Shown: positions 26,206 to 32,875 of the stretch, piece by piece
How the letters are laid out: each line of letters begins with the position of its first letter
Position numbering within the stretch: position 1 is the first letter of the stretch
Assembly (NCBI GenBank): GCA_040901765.1
Contig: JBBDYG010000063.1
Coordinates: 1 to 64,000 of the forward strand
DNA: 64,000 bases
Source: JBBDYG01 sp040901765
Lineage (GTDB): Bacteria > Planctomycetota > Planctomycetia > Pirellulales > Lacipirellulaceae
Direction of reading: 5' to 3'
Position numbers and translations under genes: made by a program
Notes under the pieces: generated by a model
Told to the model about the DNA's origin: nothing
Databases searched by the model: none
The model's input: only the letters and a program-made list of their open reading frames with translations

Positions 26206-26903
26206 CGCTTGAGTGTCTTAAGTTGTACCCAATCTCCCGGAGCCCGTTCGTACTTCCAAAAGATCCAGCCGTTAACATTGTGACCGCATATATCGCGTGC
26301 GACGTGAGATGGCGACGAATATAAATAGCCGTTGTAGAAAATCCATCCACGATTTCGAACTCGCGCGCGATAGAGTTTTCCCCTGTATGTGGCTTGCAAA
26401 CGGAGTGGACCGTCAATATACGGCCCAAGCACGGTTTCAGATTTCTCGCGACGATCGATTCGCTTACGCCGAGCAACGCGGTTAACTTTCAACAGTTTGC
26501 CAATCAAAACTTGCAATTCTTCTCTCTGGCGCAATCGAACGTCCAACATTAATCGTCGCTTCAAGTCTTGCGAAGTCGGAAACTTGCCGCTCTGCGAGTT
26601 ACCCTTGGGTTTCACGATACGCAGCAAGAGCGACTCAAGCTCTTTGATGTGGTCGCCGCCGATCGTCAAATATACACTGAATCGATCCCACAGACCGCGG
26701 TGACGATCACGAAGATGCTGATTCAGACGGCCTCTGAGATTCGTTGCTAGGCCGACGTAATAGAGACGGTCGCGTTTATAAAGCGCGTAGATTCCGTGGC
26801 GGTCGCGAATGTACTCACGAATTATATCTTGATATTGCTCAATTGCTTTAGCGGAGATTCCTTCCATGTGCTGGCAGACGAGATGAGATCGTTTCTTGGC
26901 CAT
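26202..26903 (-). CDS. GIY-YIG nuclease with C-terminal RAMA/DUF2924-like domain
   Basis: A 233-residue protein. The GIY-YIG core is HGIYALYKRDRLYYVGLATN with the catalytic Arg in NLRGRLNQH (R58). The middle is a basic helical linker (about 110-165). The C-terminal ~65 residues (LRLQATYRGKLYRARV to GWIFYNGYLYSSPSHVARDI and NGWIFWKYE) match the 'G-x-I/W-x-F/Y-N-G-x-x-Y-x-S-P-S-x-x-A ... N-G-W-x-F-W' pattern of RAMA/DUF2924-type domains linked to DNA modification systems. It is noticeably AT-richer than its neighbours, suggesting recent transfer. Probable role: DNA cleavage in defence or mobile-element biology; no partner methyltransferase is adjacent. Confidence 0.75.
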   Translation of the reverse strand: MAKKRSHLVCQHMEGISAKAIEQYQDIIREYIRDRHGIYALYKRDRLYYVGLATNLRGRLNQHLRDRHRGLWDRFSVYLTIGGDHIKELESLLLRIVKPKGNSQSGKFPTSQDLKRRLMLDVRLRQREELQVLIGKLLKVNRVARRKRIDRREKSETVLGPYIDGPLRLQATYRGKLYRARVRNRGWIFYNGYLYSSPSHVARDICGHNVNGWIFWKYERAPGDWVQLKTLKR

Positions 26904-27031
26904 CGTTTTAACCGAAGTGTTTTGGCAGGAATCTGCGCGAAGCGGAGCGATCCCGCTCGAAGTATGCTCGAGAGGCTATCAAATCCATTGTAATTACTAA
27001 AAGCTCAGCAGCATAAACAACGGGCATTTGC

Positions 27032-27097
27032 CTATTTCGTCGCACGAAATGCGCGGATCAACACATTGGCATCGAGAAAGGTACGAACGAGGCTCAA
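27032..27097 (-). pseudogene. truncated PIN-domain toxin remnant
   Basis: Read on the minus strand from a TTG at 27097, the frame gives SLVRTFLDANVLIRAFRATK then TAG at 27032-27034. TFLDANVLIRAF is the diagnostic first strand and catalytic Asp of a PIN-domain toxin, but nothing PIN-like follows in any frame. The start overlaps the stop of the upstream antitoxin-like gene by 4 nt (TTGA), as expected of an operon partner. Only about 20 of the usual ~130 residues remain, so the toxin is lost. Confidence 0.75.
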
Positions 27098-27357
27098 TTC
27101 TCTGAGTAAAGCGTCCCACGTCGCTCGCGTAATTCGCGGTCAATCTTCGACTCCGACAAAAGCCGTCCGCCCGCGTCCACGAATTCTTGGCGCAGTTCTT
27201 TAAGACGCTGGCCTAGCTTGGTACACGGCTGCCATCCCTGCTGCGGCTCGCGAAACTTCTGCTGGAGTTCCGCATCGGAAGCCATAGCGGCGGGAATCGG
27301 GAATTCGGGCGTGCAGAATGGACCAAATGCCGCTTTGTTGGAAAGATGCTCGCTCAT
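27094..27357 (-). CDS. putative antitoxin of a decayed PIN-type module
   Basis: An 87-residue protein with no DNA-binding motif in its N-terminal half. The C-terminal half, KLGQRLKELRQEFVDAGGRLL followed by SESKIDRELRERRG, has the pattern 'L-x-x-L-R-x-x-x-x-x-x-G-x-x-L-L-x-x-x-x-x-x-x-E-L-x-x-R-R-G' common in small antitoxins paired with PIN toxins. It overlaps the PIN remnant at 27032-27097, which supports this reading. It may persist as an orphan antitoxin or simply be decaying. Confidence 0.6.
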   Translation of the reverse strand: MSEHLSNKAAFGPFCTPEFPIPAAMASDAELQQKFREPQQGWQPCTKLGQRLKELRQEFVDAGGRLLSESKIDRELRERRGTLYSEN

Positions 27358-27387
27358 TTCGCTATCATACCGCTGGCATGATGTTGA

Positions 27388-28158
27388 TTAGATTCGCCTT
27401 ACCTCAATCATCCCTTCTGCCCACACCGCATCCTCCCCCCGAAGCGGCGGCTGAGGCTTGCCGCGGTAGATGTAGTCCTCGTAGCCGGCGGCGTCGTAGA
27501 GGTTAGCGAGCACGGGCTGTAGATCGAGCGTCGCGTCGGGATCGTCGTAGCGCAATGGGATCGGGATTTCCGGCAGGCGGTCGCGAAGATTGATCGGCCA
27601 CAATCCCACTCGCGGCCGTTCTTGGTAGCGACTCACCATCACCACGTAATCGCATGGTGGCATATCCCTCACCGGCATCCGCTCGTGGCCGCGCAACAGG
27701 TCGATCTCCACCAGATGCGCCGGGCTGGCGAGAATGCATCGGCGCTTCGCAATGTACTGATCTCGGTCGGGTCCACGCACTTTGTTCGTGGGACTGCGCA
27801 GCTCGATTACCGTAATCAACTCGCGGCTCTCCTGGTCTCGAATTTCGATGAACGATTCCTGCAATTCATCGGCCAGCGGAAGCAAATGCCCATAAGCCGG
27901 TGCAGCCCGTTCAGCCACCGCTGTGGTCGTCCCGCCCGGTTGATTCGACAGAACAGCGACATCGGGCCGCCCTAATAGATGCCGCTCTTCCGCCGACAAT
28001 TCGTGGATATACACGTTCTCGTCAATCTTTGCGAGGTATTTGGGACGAATCTGGGGGGCAATCGCATCCCGGATATGGGCGACGAAGCTCTGATGAAAAT
28101 CGTGCCAGACATCGACCTGTTCCAGATACGGATTCATCCCAGGAAATGGTGACGGCAT
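27388..28158 (-). CDS. DUF4058-family protein (nuclease-like fold)
   Basis: A 256-residue protein opening with MPSPFPGMNPYLEQ, the DUF4058 signature. In the middle, FIEIRDQESRELITVIELRSPTNK has the strand-turn-strand E-x-x-x...E-x-R-S-P-x-N-K arrangement reminiscent of PD-(D/E)XK nucleases. The end contains VLANLYDAAGYEDYIYRG, conserved in the family. Such genes are abundant in planctomycetes and cyanobacteria, with unknown function. The ATG at 28156-28158 begins the signature; upstream in-frame sequence includes the hemQ-derived repeat copy and is not part of the protein. Confidence 0.8.
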   Translation of the reverse strand: MPSPFPGMNPYLEQVDVWHDFHQSFVAHIRDAIAPQIRPKYLAKIDENVYIHELSAEERHLLGRPDVAVLSNQPGGTTTAVAERAAPAYGHLLPLADELQESFIEIRDQESRELITVIELRSPTNKVRGPDRDQYIAKRRCILASPAHLVEIDLLRGHERMPVRDMPPCDYVVMVSRYQERPRVGLWPINLRDRLPEIPIPLRYDDPDATLDLQPVLANLYDAAGYEDYIYRGKPQPPLRGEDAVWAEGMIEVRRI

Positions 28159-28241
28159 GGCTCGCTCCAGTGCGTAAGGCGAATCAAATTCATTGTACCA
28201 CGTCCGTTGCGCGAGACACCTTAAATGATCTTCCAATAGGC

Positions 28242-28269
28242 CGGAGTTCGAGACGTTTTTGGTGGGGTA
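28242..28269 (+). repeat. 28-bp direct repeat, copy 2 (displaced hemQ 3' fragment)
   Basis: Matches 26123-26150 at 27 of 28 positions, in the same orientation. In the plus frame it reads EFETFLVGY, a HemQ-like piece with no gene around it; translation continues to a TGA near 28340 as TVLRQACSKFACYFFCDE, which resembles no known domain. It marks the right side of the accessory segment beginning after hemQ. Confidence 0.85.
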
Positions 28270-28343
28270 CACCGTGTTGCGGCAGGCTTGCTCCAAGTTC
28301 GCGTGCTACTTTTTTTGCGATGAGCCATACTCGAAATGATGCC

Positions 28344-28760
28344 TCACGACGCGGGCTTGAGCAACTCCCGTACGCGATCGCGAATTTGCGTGGTGTCCCA
28401 GCCTTCGCGCTCGGCTCGCTCCAGCACCGATCGCTGTCGCTCGACGGGCAAGCGGGCGACCATGGCATGCGCCGACCACGACAGCCCCGGCAGCCGATTC
28501 TGGATCGGCACCCGCCGAGCCACCGCGGCGTAGCGGCTGAGCATTTCGGTCGAGACACCCCCTTCGCCAAGCTGGGAAAAGGCCTCGCCGAACCGGTCTT
28601 CGCCGGCATTGACCATGTCGCCAATCCACCACGGCCCAGCGCGCTGGCACCAAAATGCAAACTGCACCGGCCCCTTCCAAGCTTCGAGTTCCGGCTTCCC
28701 AACCACACGAACCCCCGTCGAGGAAAACTGGAACGGTCCCACCGAGAGTTTTTGTGGCAT
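28344..28760 (-). CDS. hypothetical protein, 138 aa
   Basis: Not recognised. The N-terminal half contains many aromatic residues (VQFAFWCQRAGPWWIGDMV) and the C-terminal half is a basic/acidic helical tail (LPVERQRSVLERAEREGWDTTQIRDRVREL) resembling helix-rich DNA-binding regions of partition or phage regulators. It begins at an ATG without a clear ribosome-binding site. It lies between the displaced hemQ fragment and hemB, on the opposite strand to both. Similar small proteins may be planctomycete-specific. Confidence 0.55.
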   Translation of the reverse strand: MPQKLSVGPFQFSSTGVRVVGKPELEAWKGPVQFAFWCQRAGPWWIGDMVNAGEDRFGEAFSQLGEGGVSTEMLSRYAAVARRVPIQNRLPGLSWSAHAMVARLPVERQRSVLERAEREGWDTTQIRDRVRELLKPAS

Positions 28761-28863
28761 GATAGAGTTGCTTACGACGAGAACCGCGAGAACAGCCAGA
28801 ATGGATTTTAAGCTAACCTTAGTCGATAATGAATGCCTCCCATCATGTTATCAAGTCCTGGAT

Positions 28864-28942
28864 GAGGCTATCGGCTATCGGCCATCGGCCAGAGTGTGAC
28901 AGGGCGTCTTTTTCTGGCCGATAGCCGACAGCCGACAGCCTC
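28864..28942. repeat. palindromic repeat, GGCTATCGGC / CTGGCCGATAGC family
   Basis: Left arm 28864-28893 (start GAGGCTATCGGCTATCGGCC) pairs with right arm 28913-28942 (end GACAGCCGACAGCCTC). It is located directly upstream of the hemB start at 28958, so it would sit in the hemB leader. Confidence 0.8.
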
Positions 28943-28957
28943 ACGCAACTTAAAACC

Positions 28958-29977
28958 ATGGCACAGCCATCAAATCCTTGGCTCGGCAGCTTTCCCAGCA
29001 CCCGACTGCGGCGCAGTCGACGCTTCGATTGGACGCGACGGCTCGTGGCCGAAAGCTCGCTCTCGGCAAGCGATTTCATCTGGCCCGTCTTTGTCTGCGA
29101 GGGAACCGGCCGGCGCGAGCCGATTAACTCGATGCCCGGTGTCGATCGACTATCAATCGACCTGATCGTGGAAGGCGTCGGCGAGGCGGTGGAACTTAAG
29201 ATTCCCGCCATCGCTATTTTTCCCGTCACCGATCCCAAGAAGAAAACGCCCGATGGAAATGAAGCACTCAACAGCGAGAACCTGATCTGCCGCGCGGCGC
29301 GGGCCGTCAAAGCCAAGTACGGTGACACCATCGGAGTGATTTGCGACGTGGCGCTCGACCCCTACACCACGCACGGGCACGATGGCCTATTGCGCGATGG
29401 TTACGTGGTGAACGACGAGACGATCGAAGTCCTCTGCCAGCAGGCGGTGCTGCAGGCCGAAGCGGGCTGCGACGTGATCGCCCCATCCGATATGATGGAC
29501 GGTCGCGTGGGCCGGATTCGCCAAGCGCTCGACGACGCCGGATTCCAAGACGTGTTGATCATGTCGTACGCCGCCAAGTATGCCTCTGCGTTCTACGGCC
29601 CGTTTCGGGACGCGGTCGGTTCCGCATCAAACCTCGGCGGGGGCGACAAGCGAACTTATCAAATGGACCCCGCCAACACCGACGAAGCGCTCCGCGAGGT
29701 GGCGATGGACCTGGCCGAAGGGGCCGACATGGTGATGGTCAAACCAGGCATGCCGTACCTCGACATCGTGCAGCGCGTGAAAGAGTCGTTCCACGTTCCG
29801 ACATTTGCGTACCAAGTCAGCGGCGAATACGCGATGCTTGTCGCCGCCACCGAGCGCGGCTGGCTCGACCGGCATAAAGTGATGCTTGAAAGCTTGCTGG
29901 CATTCAAACGCGCCGGCGCGGACGGAATTCTTACCTATTTCGCAGTCGAAGCGGCCCGGTTGTTGAAGCAAGGTTGA
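28958..29977 (+). CDS. hemB: porphobilinogen synthase (delta-aminolevulinate dehydratase)
   Basis: A 339-residue ALAD that condenses two 5-aminolevulinate molecules to porphobilinogen. Both active-site lysines are visible: MSYAAKYASAFYGPF and MVMVKPGMPYLDI. At the metal site the sequence is CDVALDPYTTHGHDGLL: the three zinc-ligand cysteines of the E. coli type are replaced by Ala/Asp/Asp, the pattern of Mg-type enzymes. The start is an ATG 15 nt after the palindromic repeat. It belongs with hemQ, from which it is separated by the accessory segment. Confidence 0.95.
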   Translation: MAQPSNPWLGSFPSTRLRRSRRFDWTRRLVAESSLSASDFIWPVFVCEGTGRREPINSMPGVDRLSIDLIVEGVGEAVELKIPAIAIFPVTDPKKKTPDGNEALNSENLICRAARAVKAKYGDTIGVICDVALDPYTTHGHDGLLRDGYVVNDETIEVLCQQAVLQAEAGCDVIAPSDMMDGRVGRIRQALDDAGFQDVLIMSYAAKYASAFYGPFRDAVGSASNLGGGDKRTYQMDPANTDEALREVAMDLAEGADMVMVKPGMPYLDIVQRVKESFHVPTFAYQVSGEYAMLVAATERGWLDRHKVMLESLLAFKRAGADGILTYFAVEAARLLKQG

Positions 29978-29995
29978 CTGCAAGAAAGCGTTGAA

Positions 29996-30472
29996 ATGTC
30001 CCACATCGCAAGCATTGTTTTCAAACCGACAGATTTGGAAAACCAACCCGCCGATCAGTTTTCGCGGGTCGCCATGGAAACGGCAGGACTAGTTGCCGGT
30101 CATGGCATCGCGGGCGACACCAAGGGCGATTCCAAAAACCGCCAATTGAACATCATGCGGAGTGAAACCATCACGGAATTGCATCGCGAAGGGTATCGGA
30201 CAAGTCCAGGAGAACTGGGCGAACAGATCGTCATCGCAGGACTCCCGCCCGACGAGTGGATCGCTGGCGCCACACTTCGGCTGGGGGAGTCGGCAGTCGT
30301 TGAACTCATCAGTCTGCGTAAAGGTTGCGCCCGATTCGCACACATCCAGGATCGGCCAATTCAGCAGTCCGAAGGACGAATTGGATTCATGGCCCGCGTC
30401 GTCCAAAGTGGCGAAATCGCAGTCGGATCACCCGTGGAAGCGGACGCAATTAGCGCCAATCGTAGCGGATGA
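29996..30472 (+). CDS. MOSC-domain protein
   Basis: A 158-residue stand-alone MOSC domain, named for the molybdenum cofactor sulfurase C-terminus. The conserved pattern includes GIAGDTKGDSKNRQLNIMRSE, the LGEQIVIAG turn and a Cys in SLRKGCARFAHI that would hold sulfur or the cofactor. Length is typical of small YiiM-like proteins. It begins 18 nt after hemB, so the two may be co-transcribed. A second, larger MOSC protein occurs at 35855-36649. Confidence 0.85.
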   Translation: MSHIASIVFKPTDLENQPADQFSRVAMETAGLVAGHGIAGDTKGDSKNRQLNIMRSETITELHREGYRTSPGELGEQIVIAGLPPDEWIAGATLRLGESAVVELISLRKGCARFAHIQDRPIQQSEGRIGFMARVVQSGEIAVGSPVEADAISANRSG

Positions 30473-30570
30473 ATGAGTTACGCCACGACGGCCCTCTTGT
30501 TGAAACGCATGGCCTATGCTTGTCTATCGCGCGCGGTCGCGCAACAACTTCCTTCGACAAGCACATTTCC

Positions 30571-31578
30571 ATGCCCACACAACTACTTGACGATTGGACC
30601 CCCGAGCAAATCGCAAGCCTCAACAACACAATCCTCGTTGCAAAGCATCGACTGAACGAACTGGAACTGTTCAGTGATGAAAATCTCGCTCGCACGATCG
30701 ACGCCCATCCGCAGCGCGACTTGAGCGTCAACACGATGGGAACCGACCCCACGCGGCGGAGCGATTGGCGCGAAGGGAACGTCGGCGACCTCGATGGTGA
30801 AACCCTACTCGACGCTGTCAAACACGGCCGATTGTGGCTCAACCTGCGGCGCGTGATGGACCATCATCCCGAGTACGACCGGATCGTGAACGAATTGTAC
30901 GGCGAAATGGAAGCGGCATGCGCCGGACTAATGACATTCAATCGCTCGGCGAATCTGCTGATCTCTTCGCCAAGTGCCATCGTTTATTATCACCTCGACT
31001 GCCCCGTGAATATGCTCTGGCACCTGCGCGGAACGAAGCGCGTGTGGGCATATCCGCTCGAACGGGGCGTCGTGTCGGACGAAACCATCGAGGCGGTTCT
31101 GTGTGGCGAAGCGCCAGAAGAGCTCGAATTTCGAACTAGCTACGATGACTTGGCCGTTGTTCGCGAGCTCAATCCCGGCGAGGTGATCACCTGGCCGCAG
31201 CATACGCCGCATCGCGTTGTGAACACCGGTGGATTGAACGTCTCGCTCTCGACAGAGCACATGACCCGCGCCGCGACGCGAAAGAACAACGTCTATTTGG
31301 CGAACCGCCATTTTCGTAAGCTGCTGGGTGGCAACTGGCGTTCGACAGCCACCAGCGGTTGGCGTCCGACGGTGAAGGAAGCAGCGCTACGAATTGTGCG
31401 GCGACTGCCAATAATCGCGCCCGCGTCGCCCAAAGGTTACAAGTACGCGGTGAGCTTCGTGGTCGATCCGGAAACTCCGCTGGGTGTGCGACTGCTCGAC
31501 GGCAGCGTGCCGGGCGAACAATCGCAGCAGGTGGTGAGCTTGCCGATGGCCAGCGCGGCCGAGTTTGCGATCCGATAG
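30571..31578 (+). CDS. JmjC/cupin-8-like Fe(II)/2-oxoglutarate dioxygenase-type protein
   Basis: A 335-residue protein with a cupin/JmjC-like core: the HxD facial-triad pair is H141-L-D143 in YYHLDCPVNMLWHL, and the distal His is H214 (or H211) in WPQHTPHRVVN. GTKRVWAYP fits the 2-oxoglutarate-binding region. Such bacterial proteins hydroxylate proteins or small molecules. The ATG at 30571 is chosen because the earlier in-frame region overlaps the MOSC gene end and has no domain. The C-terminal ~100 residues are unlike the core and unassigned. Confidence 0.7.
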   Translation: MPTQLLDDWTPEQIASLNNTILVAKHRLNELELFSDENLARTIDAHPQRDLSVNTMGTDPTRRSDWREGNVGDLDGETLLDAVKHGRLWLNLRRVMDHHPEYDRIVNELYGEMEAACAGLMTFNRSANLLISSPSAIVYYHLDCPVNMLWHLRGTKRVWAYPLERGVVSDETIEAVLCGEAPEELEFRTSYDDLAVVRELNPGEVITWPQHTPHRVVNTGGLNVSLSTEHMTRAATRKNNVYLANRHFRKLLGGNWRSTATSGWRPTVKEAALRIVRRLPIIAPASPKGYKYAVSFVVDPETPLGVRLLDGSVPGEQSQQVVSLPMASAAEFAIR

Positions 31579-31587
31579 AGCTCGTAC

Positions 31588-32136
31588 CTAAACCACTGCA
31601 CCGACGTCGCGTGCTTTCTGTATACCGGCGAACGACATGTGCGCCTTGAGGCAGGTTTGCCGGAACGTCTCTGGCCGCGAAACACCGGCCAGCCGGAAGG
31701 TTTCGACTTGCCCGTTCTTGAAAATCAAATCGCCCGCTTTATACCAATGTTGTCCCGGGAGTTGATCGACTTCGATCGAATCGAACCGGTCGAGCGAGAC
31801 GCTTTTCGCTTCGACGCCGGTGAAGGGATTATCGACCACGATCCGGCGATTTGTGAGCCGGTAGCGCCGGCAGGCCGGGTTGCTCCAACCGAGAATCACG
31901 AACGGAATCCGCGGCACGATCTTGTTAAAGTACAACACCAGGGCGATCGGAATCGAAAGTACCGCGATGATTCGGCCCAGCGTGATCGGCACGCCGAACA
32001 GTCGAAATCCGACTTCCCAGTCGTACATGCGACCAAGCAACTGACCCACCCCGCCGGCCGAAATCGACGGCCAGACCGCCATTACGGTAACTTCTTTGAG
32101 CTGAGACGGGGCGACACCAGCGATAGGCTGAGACAT
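31588..32136 (-). CDS. bPH2 (DUF304)-domain membrane protein
   Basis: A 182-residue protein with a hydrophobic stretch (ITLGRIIAVLSIPIALVLYF, about 51-70) followed by a bacterial PH-like domain: YRLTNRRIVVDNPFTG, then KSVSLDRFDSIEVDQLPGQ and GDLIFKNGQVETFRLAGV. bPH2 proteins are membrane-associated and of unknown function. It converges with the JmjC gene, leaving only 9 nt between them. Confidence 0.75.
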   Translation of the reverse strand: MSQPIAGVAPSQLKEVTVMAVWPSISAGGVGQLLGRMYDWEVGFRLFGVPITLGRIIAVLSIPIALVLYFNKIVPRIPFVILGWSNPACRRYRLTNRRIVVDNPFTGVEAKSVSLDRFDSIEVDQLPGQHWYKAGDLIFKNGQVETFRLAGVSRPETFRQTCLKAHMSFAGIQKARDVGAVV

Positions 32137-32146
32137 GCGGATCAGG

Positions 32147-32177
32147 AATTTGGGATTTCAGATTTGGGATTTGGGAT
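32147..32177. repeat. low-complexity AATTTGGGATTTC repeat
   Basis: Units of 'ATTTGGGATTT(CAG)' in tandem, also found at 60233-60256 (TGATTTCAGATTTGGGATTT). It lies upstream of the bPH2 gene start. The origin is unknown; it looks like another interspersed repeat family. Confidence 0.65.
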
Positions 32178-32302
32178 TGGTTAGCCGCGACGCCCTCCGC
32201 GGCGGGCAGGCTCCGTCCTCGGAGCGGAGCGAGTGAGCGGTTTGCAGTAGAATACCTCATCCGGCGCGGTGAAAGCCAGCCCCATAAGATCCGGCGCATT
32301 CC

Positions 32303-32800
32303 ATGAGCGAAGTCTTACACCCCTCTGCTTTGCCGCTGGAACAGCTTCGCGCGGAGTGCGTGGTGCAGCGGGTGCGGCGCTCCGGGCCGGGAGGGCAGCA
32401 TCGAAACAAGGTAGAAACGGGCGTGGTCATCCGGCACGAACCGACGGGAGTTCGGGCCGAGGCGAACGAGCGCCGAAGTCAAGCGGAAAACCTGGCCATA
32501 GCGTGGCAACGGCTACGAGTCCGGCTGGCGCTGGCGGTCCGCAAGGAAGCGCCTAACGGTGGGCCGTCCGCGCTGTGGCATTCGCGTGGGGTCGCGGTAA
32601 GTCAGGGCCATTGCGACTATCCTGCACTTTTGGCCGAGGCGCTCGACATGCTTGCCGCATCCGATTGGGACATCGCCGCGGCGGCCGGTCGCCTGGGGGT
32701 TAGCCGGTCGCAACTCACGAAATTTCTGCGGCGGGAGCCTGAAGCATTCAGCCAACTGAACGCTGAACGCGCGGCCAAAGGCCTGCGCAAACTGGCATAA
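32303..32800 (+). CDS. release-factor-like (GGQ) ribosome rescue protein
   Basis: A 165-residue protein with the class I release-factor GGQ loop in RSGPGGQHRNKVETGV (G30-G31-Q32). It lacks stop-codon-recognition domains, so it is not RF1 or RF2. ArfB/YaeJ and ICT1 are short GGQ proteins that rescue stalled ribosomes, and this gene is a similar size. Its C-terminal ~60 residues (DWDIAAAAGRLGVSRSQLTKFL) look like a helix-turn-helix rather than the basic ArfB tail, so the mode of ribosome binding may differ. Confidence 0.8.
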   Translation: MSEVLHPSALPLEQLRAECVVQRVRRSGPGGQHRNKVETGVVIRHEPTGVRAEANERRSQAENLAIAWQRLRVRLALAVRKEAPNGGPSALWHSRGVAVSQGHCDYPALLAEALDMLAASDWDIAAAAGRLGVSRSQLTKFLRREPEAFSQLNAERAAKGLRKLA

Positions 32801-32875
32801 TAGGCGCCACTTCCCCGCGATTCGCAAATATACTGGGAACTGGCCGACTCGCAGCTCACACCGACAGCCCCTTCC

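Noticed and set aside
28190..28708. Minus-strand 172-residue frame overlapping the 138-aa hypothetical gene and the hemQ fragment
   Set aside because: It is an alternative frame of a better-supported gene and includes the displaced hemQ repeat.
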